In this document: piece by piece, positions 53,063 through 62,528 of the stretch | How the letters are laid out: every line of letters begins with the position of its first letter | How positions within the stretch are numbered: the first letter of the stretch is position 1 | Source: Providencia stuartii | GTDB taxonomy: Bacteria; Pseudomonadota; Gammaproteobacteria; Enterobacterales; Enterobacteriaceae | DNA: 64,000 bases | Assembly: GCF_029277985.1 (NCBI RefSeq) | Contig: NZ_CP119546.1 | Location: 3,658,001-3,722,000, forward strand | Direction of reading: 5' to 3' | Translations under genes and position numbers: made by a program | The notes under the pieces: generated by a model | Told to the model about the DNA's origin: nothing | The model's input: the letters and a program-made list of their open reading frames with translations, nothing else | Databases searched by the model: none

Positions 53063-53854
53063 ATGAGTGAAACTGCATCTTTCTTAGAAATACTGGGTAT
53101 GTCCCTCATTATAGGCGGCCTATGTGGCTTTGGCCTTGGTGCAGGTGCTGCCCGCATGTTCCACGCTCCTACAGTCCAAGGGATGGGGGCATTCCGTACA
53201 CTCGGCGAACTGAATGCATGTGAAGGCGATCCTGCTTCTCACTTCTCGTTCGGTTTAGGCTTCTTCTTTAACGCATGGGCATCCTCGGTTGCCGCCGGTG
53301 CATTCACACAAGACGTTGACCACCGCATCATTCCTAACTGGGGTGCGGCTGCATTGCTCTCTAAAAACCGTAATGTCGCTGAAACACTGCATAACCCGAA
53401 AAAAATGGCTCTAGCTTGTACCATTATCGGTGCATTGGTTGTTGCCTTCTTAAATACAACAGCGTCCGCTGTTCCTGCTGCGTTACAAACGACAGCAATC
53501 AACGTATTAGTGCCTGCTGCAAACCTACTGGTAAATACCGTAATGCCAGTTATTTTCTGGTTAGCCGCGATGGATGCAGGTCGACGCTCAGGTTTTTGGG
53601 CTACCCTTTTCGGTGGCTGTGCACAACTCATTATGGGAAATGCTATCCCTGGCTTGGTTCTGGGTATCCTGATCGGTAAAGGTGTTGATGATAACGGCTG
53701 GAACCGTGTCACACGTACGATGATGATCACCGTTGTCTTACTGTTTGTTTTAAGTGGCTTCTTCCGTGAGTTTGACCTGAAGATGATCACCTCTTTCAAC
53801 TTAGATAAACCTCTGTGGCTTGAATACATCCATGGATTACTGAGCGGGAAATAA
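53063..53854 (+). CDS. DUF4311 membrane protein
   Basis: This 263-aa protein has about seven hydrophobic segments (MSLIIGGLCGFGLGAGAARM, FFFNAWASSVAAGAFTQ, ALACTIIGALVVAFLNTTAS, TTAINVLVPAANLLVNTVMP and others) and glycine-rich turns. The DUF4311 and DUF4310 families always seem to come as a pair, in the manner of the EIIC and EIID subunits of mannose-type PTS permeases. I infer an inner-membrane permease role on the basis of operon and topology. No PTS motif is visible. Confidence 0.82.
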   Translation: MSETASFLEILGMSLIIGGLCGFGLGAGAARMFHAPTVQGMGAFRTLGELNACEGDPASHFSFGLGFFFNAWASSVAAGAFTQDVDHRIIPNWGAAALLSKNRNVAETLHNPKKMALACTIIGALVVAFLNTTASAVPAALQTTAINVLVPAANLLVNTVMPVIFWLAAMDAGRRSGFWATLFGGCAQLIMGNAIPGLVLGILIGKGVDDNGWNRVTRTMMITVVLLFVLSGFFREFDLKMITSFNLDKPLWLEYIHGLLSGK

Positions 53855-53856
53855 TT

Positions 53857-54507
53857 ATGACAACTGAAATTAACAAACAAGATTTTTGGTACGCTGAGTG
53901 GTCGTTCCCTATTTTTGTCGGGCTATTATCAGCAGGCATTTTTGCAGGGACTCACATGTATGTTGTTTACGGATTCGGCGCATTTAACGAAGTTGCTTTC
54001 GTCGCAATGTTAAAAGCAGGCTTAGATACAGGCGTTTATGGCGCTGTTGCGGCATTTGGTGCGAGCTTCCTGTTCGCACGGATCATCGAAGGCTCCCTAG
54101 TCGGTATTTTGGATATCGGTGGTGCATTACAAACAGGTATTGGCCTTGGCGTCCCAGCGCTATTTCTTGCGGCGGGTTGGGATATTTTGGTTACCAATTT
54201 CTGGATCTCCCTGATTACTGGTTTGTTACTCGGCGTGTTAATTGGCTTGATCATTGTATTTGCGCGTAAATTTACCATCGCACAAGCCAACTCGACATTC
54301 GGTGCTGACATAATGATGGGAGCAGGTAATACGTCCGGTCGTTTCTTAGGTCCTTTAATTATTTTGGCTGCGATGGCTGCCTCCATTCCGATTGGTATTG
54401 GTTCGCTGATTGGTTCACTCATCTTCTATGTATGGCAGAAACCTGTCGCAGGTGGTGCAATTTTAGGCGCGATGTTATTTGGTTATTTCTTCCCTCTCGC
54501 CGCCTAA
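53857..54507 (+). CDS. DUF4310 membrane protein
   Basis: This 216-aa protein has about six hydrophobic segments (FPIFVGLLSAGIFAGTHMYV, GAVAAFGASFLFARIIEGSL, LLLGVLIGLIIVFARKFTIA and others) and no soluble domain. It begins 2 bases after the DUF4311 stop with GCGGGAAATAATT ahead. It is probably the partner of DUF4311 in one complex. The family has no known function. Transport of the substrate handled by the three enzymes downstream is the simplest role. Confidence 0.82.
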   Translation: MTTEINKQDFWYAEWSFPIFVGLLSAGIFAGTHMYVVYGFGAFNEVAFVAMLKAGLDTGVYGAVAAFGASFLFARIIEGSLVGILDIGGALQTGIGLGVPALFLAAGWDILVTNFWISLITGLLLGVLIGLIIVFARKFTIAQANSTFGADIMMGAGNTSGRFLGPLIILAAMAASIPIGIGSLIGSLIFYVWQKPVAGGAILGAMLFGYFFPLAA

Positions 54508-54532
54508 TGACTAAATAGCAAAGAAGGTAATT

Positions 54533-55672
54533 ATGTATTCTTTAATCATCAAACAGGGTAAACATATCGATGGAACATTAATCGATATTCTGATTAAAAA
54601 TGGAAAGATCGAAGCTGCGGGCCCGGCGTTGGCCTGCAACCAACAAGCTGAAAAATGGATTGATCTAAAAGGAAAAACCTATGTCAGCGCAGGGTGGATT
54701 GATTCGCACGCTCACTGTTTTGTGGAGTCACCTATTTACTTCGATGACCCCGATTTAGCAGGTGCTGCTGGTGGGGTTACCTCACTGGTTGATGCAGGCA
54801 GTGTCGGTGCTGATGATATTGATAAATTTTATCAGCTAACACAAAAAGCCCAGACTAACGTATTTTCCTTATTAAACATTTCACGTATCGGTATTATCGC
54901 GCAAAATGAATTATCTGATATGAATAATATCGACGAAACCTGTTTCCAAGAGGCGATAGAACGCCACGAAGGTTTTGTTGTTGGAATGAAAGCACGCATG
55001 AGTAAAAGTGTCGTTGGTGACAACGGTATTGCTCCCCTCCTCAAAGCCAAACAGATGCAGAAAAAGCATCGACTGCCATTAATGGTACACATTGGTAATA
55101 ACCCACCTAATATTGATGAGATTGCAGATTTATTGACGCGTGGGGATATTATTACTCACTGCTTTAATGGTAAGCCGAATCGCATTCTTGATAATGATGG
55201 AAATTTAAAACCGTCGATTGCACGTGCACTTGCGCGCGGTGTGATCTTAGATGTCGGTCATGGCGGTGAAAGCTTTAGCTTTAAAGTCGCAGAACAAGCG
55301 ATGCGTATTGGTACCTATCCAGACATTATTAGCTCTGATATCTATCATCGAAATCGGGTTAATGGTCCAGTTTATAGCCTTGCTTTTGTGATGACCAAAT
55401 TCCTGTGTATGGGCTTTAGCGCAGAAAAAATATTGCGCTGTGTGACAGAAAAAGCCGCCGATTTATTAGCTCTACCTGCAAAAGGTTATTTAAAGCCTGG
55501 CTTTGATGCCGACATCACACTGTTTGATTTAAAAGAAGAAGCCACTGAACTCACGGATGCTGAAGGCGAACGCCGCATCGGTACTCATCGCTTTGTGCCC
55601 ATTGCCGCGATTATTGGTGGAAAACATATTATTCATGCAGAAGGCGAATCTGAACATGCAATCGATTTATGA
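54533..55672 (+). CDS. Amidohydrolase/deacetylase family metallohydrolase
   Basis: This 379-aa enzyme belongs to the amidohydrolase superfamily, in the EF_0837-like group. Visible metal ligands are the HAH pair in GWIDSHAHCF (about 58-60), the carboxylated Lys in VVGMKARMS (about 150), His in LMVHIGNN and DIITHCFNGK, and Asp in IISSDIYHRN. It would remove an acyl group or open a lactam of the operon's substrate. Together with the two enzymes that follow, an N-acylated 2-amino-2-deoxy-aldonate is a reasonable substrate. That is an inference. Length is normal. Confidence 0.88.
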   Translation: MYSLIIKQGKHIDGTLIDILIKNGKIEAAGPALACNQQAEKWIDLKGKTYVSAGWIDSHAHCFVESPIYFDDPDLAGAAGGVTSLVDAGSVGADDIDKFYQLTQKAQTNVFSLLNISRIGIIAQNELSDMNNIDETCFQEAIERHEGFVVGMKARMSKSVVGDNGIAPLLKAKQMQKKHRLPLMVHIGNNPPNIDEIADLLTRGDIITHCFNGKPNRILDNDGNLKPSIARALARGVILDVGHGGESFSFKVAEQAMRIGTYPDIISSDIYHRNRVNGPVYSLAFVMTKFLCMGFSAEKILRCVTEKAADLLALPAKGYLKPGFDADITLFDLKEEATELTDAEGERRIGTHRFVPIAAIIGGKHIIHAEGESEHAIDL

Positions 55673-56768
55673 GAAGTATCAACTAAAACACGTGATTAAC
55701 GCCTCTGGCCGCATGACCATTCTTGGCGTTTCAACCCCAACACCAGAGGTGGTTGAACGTGTCGCTTATGGCCTTAATCACTATTTTGAAATTAAAGATT
55801 TAGTGAATAAAACTGGCGATTACATTGCGAAATTACTTGATGTTGAAAGTGCCGTTGTGGTTTCTTGTGCTTCCGCGGGGATCGCACAAGCCGTTGCTGC
55901 TGTGATTGTACGTGATGACGATGACTTGCTGCTAAATTTACACTCATCCTCTAAGGCTGTTCCACGTGAAATCGTCTTACCCAAAGGTCATAACGTTAAT
56001 TTTGGTGCCCCCGTCGATACGATGATCACACTCGGTGGCGGCAAAGTGATTGAAGCGGGTTTTGCTAATGAATGTTCGGCAGCTCAACTTTCCGCGAAGA
56101 TCACGCCACAAACAGCAGCTATTCTGTACATCAAATCCCACCACACAGTGCAAAAAAGTATGCTTAGCGTGAGCGAAGCCGCGGCTGTTGCTCGTCAACA
56201 TCATGTGCCACTGATCGTTGACGCCGCGGCAGAGGAAGATCTGACCAGCTACTATCAATCAGGCGCTGATTTAGTGATTTACAGTGGCGCTAAAGCGATC
56301 GAAGGACCAACCAGCGGCCTCGTTGTGGGTAAAAAAACCTATATCGAATGGGTAAAACGCCAAAGCCAAGGTATTGGCCGCGCAATGAAAGTCGGCAAGG
56401 AAGGCATTTTAGGATTAACACTGGCGATAGAACAATACTTAACCGCCACAAAAGAAACTGGCGCTGAAATGGTGAATCGCATGAATGGCTTTATTGAAGA
56501 GCTCAATGGGATCCCTGCGATTTCGGCTCGCATCGTATGGGATGCTGCCGGACGTGATATCGCCCGCGCTGAAATTAGCTTTGATGAAAAAATGATGGGT
56601 AAAACGACCTATCAAATCATGAGCGAATTAAAACAAGGGGATACTGCAATCTACTTTCGCGAATATAAAGCCAATGAAGGTAAGGTAGAAGCGGATATTC
56701 GCAGTGTCAGCAATGATCAACTGAATATCATTGCAGAGCGTATCCGTTTGTTAGTTAAAGGAATTTAA
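55656..56768 (+). CDS. DgaE-like PLP-dependent ammonia-lyase
   Basis: This 370-aa PLP enzyme belongs to the DgaE family of SelA-like fold. The PLP-binding Lys is in YSGAKAIEGPTSG (about K213). Other blocks are YQLKHVINASGRMTILGVST, SAVVVSCASAGIAQAVAAVI and PLIVDAAAEEDLTSYYQSGA. In Salmonella DgaE converts glucosaminate-6-phosphate to 2-keto-3-deoxy-6-phosphogluconate and ammonia. The start chosen, ATG 55656, overlaps the amidohydrolase by 17 bases. The longer frame from 55557 has no support. Confidence 0.88.
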   Translation: MQSIYEKYQLKHVINASGRMTILGVSTPTPEVVERVAYGLNHYFEIKDLVNKTGDYIAKLLDVESAVVVSCASAGIAQAVAAVIVRDDDDLLLNLHSSSKAVPREIVLPKGHNVNFGAPVDTMITLGGGKVIEAGFANECSAAQLSAKITPQTAAILYIKSHHTVQKSMLSVSEAAAVARQHHVPLIVDAAAEEDLTSYYQSGADLVIYSGAKAIEGPTSGLVVGKKTYIEWVKRQSQGIGRAMKVGKEGILGLTLAIEQYLTATKETGAEMVNRMNGFIEELNGIPAISARIVWDAAGRDIARAEISFDEKMMGKTTYQIMSELKQGDTAIYFREYKANEGKVEADIRSVSNDQLNIIAERIRLLVKGI

Positions 56769-56769
56769 C

Positions 56770-57510
56770 ATGAAATTATCACCAAATTTTTACCAAAACC
56801 GTGTTTGCCTGAATGTCCTCGCTGGCAGCCATCAAAATGCCAAAGATATCTATCAAGCAGCTGAAACCTTTGTCGTTGTTGGTGTACTATCGAAAAATTA
56901 CCCTGATTTAGATAGCGCGATTGCGGATATGCGTGTTTACGCAAAAGAGACCGATAATGCGCTATCTGTAGGACTTGGGGCAGGTGACCCTAATCAATCC
57001 ACCATGGTTTCATTAATTTCTCAGGAAATCCAACCACAGCACGTCAACCAAGTGTTCACAGGTGCACCGATTAGCCGTGCACTGCTTGGACAAAATGAAA
57101 CGTTTGTCAACGCGTTAGTCTCACCGAGTGGTACTGTTGGTATGGTAAAAATCTCTACTGGCCCACTCAGCTCTCAGGCGCCAGAAGGAATCGTTCCTGT
57201 TGAAACCGCCATTATGATGCTGAAAGATATGGGGGCAAGCTCTATCAAGTTCTTTAATATGAAAGGATTAACTTATATTGAAGAATATAAAGCGGTTGCT
57301 AAAGCCTGTGCTAAGTTTGATTTTTCACTAGAACCAACAGGTGGCATTGATTTGGAGAATTTTCCACAAATCCTGCAAATCGCCCTCGATGCTGGTGTGA
57401 AGAAAATTATTCCGCACATTTACAGTTCAATCATTGATAAAGAAAGCGGCGACACCCGTCCAGACGATGTGCGTAAGTTGCTAGAAATGGTTAAACAAGC
57501 CGTTAAGTAA
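56770..57510 (+). CDS. KDGP aldolase (DgaF-like)
   Basis: This 246-aa TIM-barrel aldolase has the DgaF/KDGP pattern: NRVCLNVLAGSHQNAKDIYQ at the start, SVGLGAGDPNQSTMVSLISQ, IMMLKDMGASSIKFFNMKGL (with Lys for the Schiff base, about residue 164) and SLEPTGGIDLENFPQILQIA. It would cleave 2-keto-3-deoxy-6-phosphogluconate into pyruvate and glyceraldehyde-3-phosphate. It is separated from the DgaE-like gene by 1 base and is the last gene of the operon. The stop is followed by a T-rich hairpin. Confidence 0.88.
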   Translation: MKLSPNFYQNRVCLNVLAGSHQNAKDIYQAAETFVVVGVLSKNYPDLDSAIADMRVYAKETDNALSVGLGAGDPNQSTMVSLISQEIQPQHVNQVFTGAPISRALLGQNETFVNALVSPSGTVGMVKISTGPLSSQAPEGIVPVETAIMMLKDMGASSIKFFNMKGLTYIEEYKAVAKACAKFDFSLEPTGGIDLENFPQILQIALDAGVKKIIPHIYSSIIDKESGDTRPDDVRKLLEMVKQAVK

Positions 57511-57521
57511 CCATTTAAAAA

Positions 57522-57578
57522 ACCGTCAGCAGTGATTCTTTTTTAATAAGTTTGAATAGCACTGACGTTTTTTCTCAG
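57522..57578 (+). terminator. Probable operon terminator
   Basis: CCGTCAG and CTGACG pair across a long AT-rich loop, and TTTTTTC follows. It is 12 bases after the aldolase stop. The long loop makes it less certain. Confidence 0.5.
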
Positions 57579-57589
57579 TAACTCACGTT

Positions 57590-57728
57590 ATGGTAAGGCA
57601 GCAACTGGATCACTGGAATTTTTGCTCAGTCATTCCAGTTGTGGCAAGGCGGCAAAACGAAGATATCCCTAGGTGCATACAAAGGTATGTCACTAGGGCC
57701 AACGCAGCCACGGTTTGAAGTATGATGA
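57590..57728. repeat. ERIC-like intergenic repeat (degenerate)
   Basis: The core from about 57657 to 57715 follows the ERIC pattern: GATATCCCTAGGTGCATAC, then GGTATGTCACTAGGGCCAA, and AACGCAGCCACGG. It is flanked by the typical GTGGCAAGGCGGCAA (57641-57655) and TTTGAAGTATGATG. A duplicated TGGTAAGGCAGCAA lies at 57590-57604. ERIC elements are common between genes of enterobacteria and support the family assignment of the host. Confidence 0.7.
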
Positions 57729-57732
57729 AAAA

Positions 57733-58104
<372 letters not shown>

Positions 58105-58111
58105 GCTGCGG

Positions 58112-58140
58112 ATTATAGGCACTTTGCCTAGCCTTGTATA
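58112..58140 (-). promoter_or_regulatory. rnpB promoter
   Basis: On the minus strand TATAAT lies at 58117-58112, 7 bases ahead of the RNA start. A weak -35 (TATACA) lies 17 bases further up. A GC-rich stretch (CCGCAGC) between the -10 and the start fits stringent control. Confidence 0.65.
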
Positions 58141-58156
58141 GGGGTTTATGCAGTTA

Positions 58157-59029
58157 TCAATCGTTATTAGGTTGTTCAAGCATCAATTTATAAAGGCGAT
58201 TTTTCTTTAAGCCATAAATTTCAGCAGTAATCGCTGCCGCTTTTTTAGGGGGGAGCTCCTGCTGTAGCAGATTCAACGTACGGATAACATCAGGTGAAAT
58301 GTCATCGTCATCCGGATTTGCTTTATAGCCTTCGACTATCAGCACCATCTCACCACGATGACGATTTTCATCCTCTTTTACCCAAGCGAATAGCTCCCCG
58401 ACAGGCCGTCCTTCAATTGACTCCCAAGTCTTTGTGATTTCACGAGCAAGCACCACATGACGCTCGGGTCCCCAAACTTCAATCATGTCTGCTAAACTAT
58501 CGAGTAAGCGATGTGTTGACTCATAAAAAATTAATGTACGCGTTTCTCGTTCAAGTGCTTTAAGGACATCTTTTCTGCCTTTACTTTTGGCGGGTAGAAA
58601 TCCCTCATAGCAAAAACGGTCAGAAGGCAAACCCGCGGCACTAAGCGCCGTGATTGCAGCGCATGCACCGGGTAATGGCACAACACGGATCCCCGCTTCA
58701 CGGCAACGAGTGACTAAATGATAGCCAGGATCGTTAATTAAAGGTGTACCTGCATCGGAAACTAATGCGATACTATCGCCCTGTTGAAGTCTGCTAATTA
58801 ATTGATCTGCCTTCTGCTGTTCATTATGATCATGCAAGGCGAACATGCGTGCATTAATGGCAAAATTCTGTAACAGTATTCCTGAATGCCGTGTGTCTTC
58901 TGCAGCGACAAGGTCAACATGTTTAAGAACATCCAACGCACGTTGCGTGATATCGCCCATATTACCGATAGGGGTGGGCACGATATACAGCGTGGATGCC
59001 ATAACCACTGCTTGATTAGGTTGATTCAT
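58157..59029 (-). CDS. rsmI: 16S rRNA C1402 2'-O-methyltransferase RsmI
   Basis: This 290-aa SAM-dependent methyltransferase of the tetrapyrrole-methylase fold modifies C1402 of 16S rRNA. Typical blocks are [20 protein letters not shown] (about 14-33), [18 protein letters not shown] (about 93-110), [18 protein letters not shown] (about 117-134) and [10 protein letters not shown] near the end. It lies head-to-head with lpoA as in E. coli, with rnpB on its downstream side. The start has a poor ribosome site, but the position is set by homology. Confidence 0.95.
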   Translation of the reverse strand: MNQPNQAVVMASTLYIVPTPIGNMGDITQRALDVLKHVDLVAAEDTRHSGILLQNFAINARMFALHDHNEQQKADQLISRLQQGDSIALVSDAGTPLINDPGYHLVTRCREAGIRVVPLPGACAAITALSAAGLPSDRFCYEGFLPAKSKGRKDVLKALERETRTLIFYESTHRLLDSLADMIEVWGPERHVVLAREITKTWESIEGRPVGELFAWVKEDENRHRGEMVLIVEGYKANPDDDDISPDVIRTLNLLQQELPPKKAAAITAEIYGLKKNRLYKLMLEQPNND

Positions 59030-59089
59030 TGTTTCATCCGAATAGCCGGTTTAAAATTAAGCAACTGAAAATACACCACTGGATACAGT

Positions 59090-60838
59090 ATGCGTCCTTC
59101 AATTTTTTTGCATGTAAAAAAAGGGTTAATCTGCACAGCAATGCTATCAGCTTTAATGCTGTCAGGCTGTCAGCTTACAGGGGATAACAAAGCACCTATT
59201 ACCCCAACGACACCGGAACAAATCAGTTCCGAAATAAATCGGTATCAGTCTATCATTGATTCCGCGCAAGGTAAGCCTTCTAGCGATGTTCTGCGTGCTT
59301 ATATTGGTCAAGAAGCCTTATTGACCGAACAAACAGCCCGCCAAGCCAATATCGATAGCACATGGCAAATGTTAACACAAATGACGCCTGAGCAAATTCA
59401 AGGCATTGGCGCTGACGAAATCACCTTAGCAGGCTGGGTCGATTTACTCGATATTTATCTCAATAATCGCGATGATGTTGCAACGCTAAAAGCAGGTGTT
59501 GATGATTGGAAAATTCGCTATCCAAATCACCCAGCAGCACAAACACCGCCTAGCCAACTGCTACAATCCATGCAGCCACCTGTCGGTAAAAACCCTAAAA
59601 TAGCCCTTTTTCTGCCAGTGAGTGGTCAAGGAAAAGTTTTCGGTGAAGCTATCATGAAAGGCTTCATGGATGCACAAAAAGGTTTACCACAAGCGCCGGC
59701 TGCAACGTCAAATACAGCACCAACGCCTGAGCAAAGTAGTCATAATGATGTATTAGAGCAAATTTACGCTGAGGTGGCCGCGGCAACAGGTAATGATAAT
59801 GCAACCAATGATGCTGATATCGTTAACCCGTCTTTGAGTATTGCAGCTACACCAACCAATTCCCAAAGTATCAAAGTATTTGATACCAATGGAAAGCAAA
59901 TCTCTCAGTTGTTGCAACAAGCCCAAAGTGAAGGCTTTACTTTAGTGGTAGGCCCGTTATTGAAACCTGAAGTACAGGCGATTGCACAAGCAGGTTCGCC
60001 GTTAAGTGTCCTAACACTGAATGAGTTAGATGCCGATAAATTGCAGCCCCGCCCCAACCTTTGCTATTTTTCACTGTCTCCTGAAGATGAAGCTAAGAAT
60101 GCCGCGGCACATATCATGGCGGAGGGTAAACGAGCGCCATTAATTTTAGTGCCGAACAATGCCTTCGGTGAACGTATTGCCAAAGCATTTGCTGAAGAGT
60201 GGCAATCAAAAGGGGGGTCTACCGTCCTTAAACAATCTTTTGGTTCTGTGGCCTCGCTGAAAGAGTCGATTAACCGAGGCGCGGGGATTCGTATGACCGG
60301 TACACCTGTCGTCGTCAATCCCCCAGTTGCAGCAAAATCGATTGATGGGCAAAACTATCCTGAGCTTTCACAACCAGAGCCTCAAATGAGTTCCTCTAAT
60401 TCTATCGATGCGGTCTATATTGTTGCTACTCGTGATGAGCTAACCTTGATCAAGCCGATGATTGAAATGGCGATTAGTAGCCGTCAACGCCCAGCCCTAT
60501 ATGCAAGTTCACGCAGTAACCAAGCCGGCAATGGCGCTGATTTTCGTTTCGAAATGGAAGGCTTAAAATTCAGTGATATTCCATTATTAGCTGGTGCAAA
60601 TAACAATTTACGCAAACAGGCCCAACAAAAGATAAATAATGATTATTCGTTGTTGCGCCTCTATGCGTTAGGTATCGATGCTTGGTCGCTAGCGAATAAC
60701 TACGATCAACTACAACAAAATGCCCAATTCCGTCTACAAGGTGCATCAGGTACTTTGAGTGTGGGAGAAAACTGTGTTGTTTACCGCGACCTTCCTTGGC
60801 TACAGTTCAACCAAGGACAAATCAAATTAGCAAGATAA
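59090..60838 (+). CDS. lpoA: Penicillin-binding protein activator LpoA
   Basis: This 582-aa outer-membrane lipoprotein stimulates PBP1A. The signal peptide (MRPSIFLHVKKGLICTAMLS) ends in a lipobox LMLSGC (about residue 27). An N-terminal helical (TPR-like) region to about 160 is followed by a periplasmic-binding-protein-like fold (IALFLPVSGQGKVFGEAIMK, TLVVGPLLKPEVQAI, LILVPNNAFGERIAKAF). It is about 95 residues shorter than the E. coli protein, mainly in linker regions. It starts the lpoA-yraN-diaA-dolP block. The gap to rsmI contains the divergent promoters. Confidence 0.95.
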   Translation: MRPSIFLHVKKGLICTAMLSALMLSGCQLTGDNKAPITPTTPEQISSEINRYQSIIDSAQGKPSSDVLRAYIGQEALLTEQTARQANIDSTWQMLTQMTPEQIQGIGADEITLAGWVDLLDIYLNNRDDVATLKAGVDDWKIRYPNHPAAQTPPSQLLQSMQPPVGKNPKIALFLPVSGQGKVFGEAIMKGFMDAQKGLPQAPAATSNTAPTPEQSSHNDVLEQIYAEVAAATGNDNATNDADIVNPSLSIAATPTNSQSIKVFDTNGKQISQLLQQAQSEGFTLVVGPLLKPEVQAIAQAGSPLSVLTLNELDADKLQPRPNLCYFSLSPEDEAKNAAAHIMAEGKRAPLILVPNNAFGERIAKAFAEEWQSKGGSTVLKQSFGSVASLKESINRGAGIRMTGTPVVVNPPVAAKSIDGQNYPELSQPEPQMSSSNSIDAVYIVATRDELTLIKPMIEMAISSRQRPALYASSRSNQAGNGADFRFEMEGLKFSDIPLLAGANNNLRKQAQQKINNDYSLLRLYALGIDAWSLANNYDQLQQNAQFRLQGASGTLSVGENCVVYRDLPWLQFNQGQIKLAR

Positions 60839-60886
60839 TCTTGCCGTGCAATTAGGATGATTGCCCAACTTTAAGACAAGGACGTC

Positions 60887-61270
60887 ATGCAACCTCTCAA
60901 AAAAACATTAAAATGGTTAGCTGGTCGGTACTATGAAAGTCAAGTACAGGCCTTCCTGCAACAACAGGGGTTAACATTTGTTGAGCGAAATGCCAGAAAT
61001 CGCCATGGTGAAATCGACCTAATTATGCGCGATGATACTGGTTGGGTATTTGTTGAAGTACGTTTTCGTCAAGACAAACGATATGGTGGCGCACTCTTAT
61101 CAATCGATAGATGCAAACGCAGGAAACTGATTGCTGCTGCTAAATATTGGCTTGCCGAAAAACAAGAAAGCTTCGAAACTACTGCATGTCGTTTTGATAT
61201 CTGTGCGATTACTGATCGTCAGTTTGAATGGATACAGAATGCCTTTAACGATAGTGAACATGTTGGTTAA
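60887..61270 (+). CDS. yraN: UPF0102 family protein YraN
   Basis: This 127-aa protein of the UPF0102 family has an endonuclease-like fold. The motif [20 protein letters not shown] (about 31-50) with [17 protein letters not shown] (about 53-69) has the spaced E, D and ExR residues of PD-(D/E)xK nucleases. Function in vivo is unknown. It follows lpoA as in E. coli. GACAAGGACGTC ahead of the ATG 60887 is an acceptable ribosome site. Length is normal. Confidence 0.93.
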   Translation: MQPLKKTLKWLAGRYYESQVQAFLQQQGLTFVERNARNRHGEIDLIMRDDTGWVFVEVRFRQDKRYGGALLSIDRCKRRKLIAAAKYWLAEKQESFETTACRFDICAITDRQFEWIQNAFNDSEHVG

Positions 61271-61290
61271 TTTCACAGGAAAATAAGCAA

Positions 61291-61881
61291 GTGCTGGATA
61301 GAATTAAAGTCTGTTTTACAGAAAGTATTCAAACTCAGATAGCAGCAGCAGAAGCGCTGCCCGATGCTATATCACGCGCAGCAATGATGATGGTTCAATC
61401 ACTGCTAAACGGTAACAAAATTTTATGTTGTGGAAATGGGGCTTCTGCCGCAACAGCGCAACGCTTTGCGACTAGCATGATCCACCGATTTGAAACTGAG
61501 CGTCCAAGCCTACCCGCACTCGCTCTCAATACAGATAATGCAGTGTTAACGGCCATTTCCGGTAGCAAACAACCCACTGAAATCTATGCTAAACAGGTGA
61601 GAGCACTCGGTCAGCATGGTGATGTTTTAATGGCTATCTCAACACATGGTAATAGCAGTGATATTATCAAAGCCGTTGAAGCTGCTGTCACTCGTGATAT
61701 GACAATTGTTGCTCTGACAGGTTATGATGGCGGCGAACTTGCGGGTCTCTTGGGACCACAAGATGTTGAAATACGTATACCATCACAACGTAGTGTCAGA
61801 ATCCAAGAGGTTCATCTTCTTACGGTGAATTGTCTTTGTGATCTCATCGATAATACACTTTTCCCTCATCAGGATGATTAA
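61291..61881 (+). CDS. diaA: DnaA initiator-associating protein DiaA
   Basis: This 196-aa SIS-domain protein binds DnaA and promotes orderly initiation at oriC. It matches E. coli DiaA nearly throughout: [20 protein letters not shown] at the start, [20 protein letters not shown] (about 46-65), [24 protein letters not shown] and [18 protein letters not shown] at the end. The start is a GTG (61291) with CAGGAAAATAAG upstream; E. coli homology fixes it. It belongs to the yraN-diaA-dolP run. Confidence 0.95.
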   Translation: MLDRIKVCFTESIQTQIAAAEALPDAISRAAMMMVQSLLNGNKILCCGNGASAATAQRFATSMIHRFETERPSLPALALNTDNAVLTAISGSKQPTEIYAKQVRALGQHGDVLMAISTHGNSSDIIKAVEAAVTRDMTIVALTGYDGGELAGLLGPQDVEIRIPSQRSVRIQEVHLLTVNCLCDLIDNTLFPHQDD

Positions 61882-61890
61882 GGAGCAAAA

Positions 61891-62466
61891 ATGCGATTAC
61901 TCCCAATAGTAGCCATTATTCTTAGTATGACAATGCTACAAGGCTGTATCGGCGCTGCCGTTGTCGGTTCTGCTGCAGTTGCGACAAAAAGCGCAACTGA
62001 CCCACGTTCTGTCGGCCAACAAGTTGATGATGGTACGTTAGAAGCGCGCGTCAGCGGCCAATTGAATAAAGATAAAGACATAACAGGCAAAGCTCGCATT
62101 ATTGCGACCGCTTATAAAGGAAATGTTTTGCTGACAGGTCAAAGCCCTGATTTATCTTGGGCTGAGCGAGCAAAACAAATAGCAGCAAATGTTGAAGGAA
62201 CTAACGCTGTCTATAATGAAGTTCGTCAAGGTGAACCTGTTGATTTAGGCACCGCGTCAAAAGATACTTGGCTGACAACGAAAGTGAAATCAAAGATCCT
62301 CACCAGTGATGCTGTGAAGTCATCCAGCGTGAAAGTGATTACTGAAAATGGTGAAGTCTTCTTATTGGGTATTTTAACCAAACAAGAAGGGGATGCTGCG
62401 GCAAAAATCGCCAGTGAAACAGAAGGTGTTCGTCGTGTCACGACCGCTTTCACCTATCTCAATTAA
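61891..62466 (+). CDS. dolP: BON-domain lipoprotein DolP (YraP)
   Basis: This 191-aa outer-membrane lipoprotein has a signal peptide with lipobox LQGC (about residue 19) and two BON domains (DDGTLEARVSGQLNKDKDIT, about 51-70, and DTWLTTKVKSKILTSDAVKS, about 127-146). DolP supports outer-membrane integrity and localises to the division site. It is normal in length and follows diaA after 9 bases, with TAAGGAGCAAAA as ribosome site. A terminator follows at 62501-62528. Confidence 0.95.
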   Translation: MRLLPIVAIILSMTMLQGCIGAAVVGSAAVATKSATDPRSVGQQVDDGTLEARVSGQLNKDKDITGKARIIATAYKGNVLLTGQSPDLSWAERAKQIAANVEGTNAVYNEVRQGEPVDLGTASKDTWLTTKVKSKILTSDAVKSSSVKVITENGEVFLLGILTKQEGDAAAKIASETEGVRRVTTAFTYLN

Positions 62467-62500
62467 TCATAAACAATAATATATTGTTATAAAAAGAAAA

Positions 62501-62528
62501 GTCATGAATGAAAATTCATGACTTTTTT
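62501..62528. terminator. Bidirectional terminator between dolP and mtgA
   Basis: GTCATGAAT and ATTCATGAC form a perfect 9-bp stem around GAAA, with six T after it and an A-run before it. Confidence 0.88.

Noticed and set aside
53239..53880. 213-codon open frame on the minus strand
   Set aside because: It is a shadow of the DUF4311 gene. Hydrophobic codons on the plus strand create open antisense frames, and the product composition is not protein-like.
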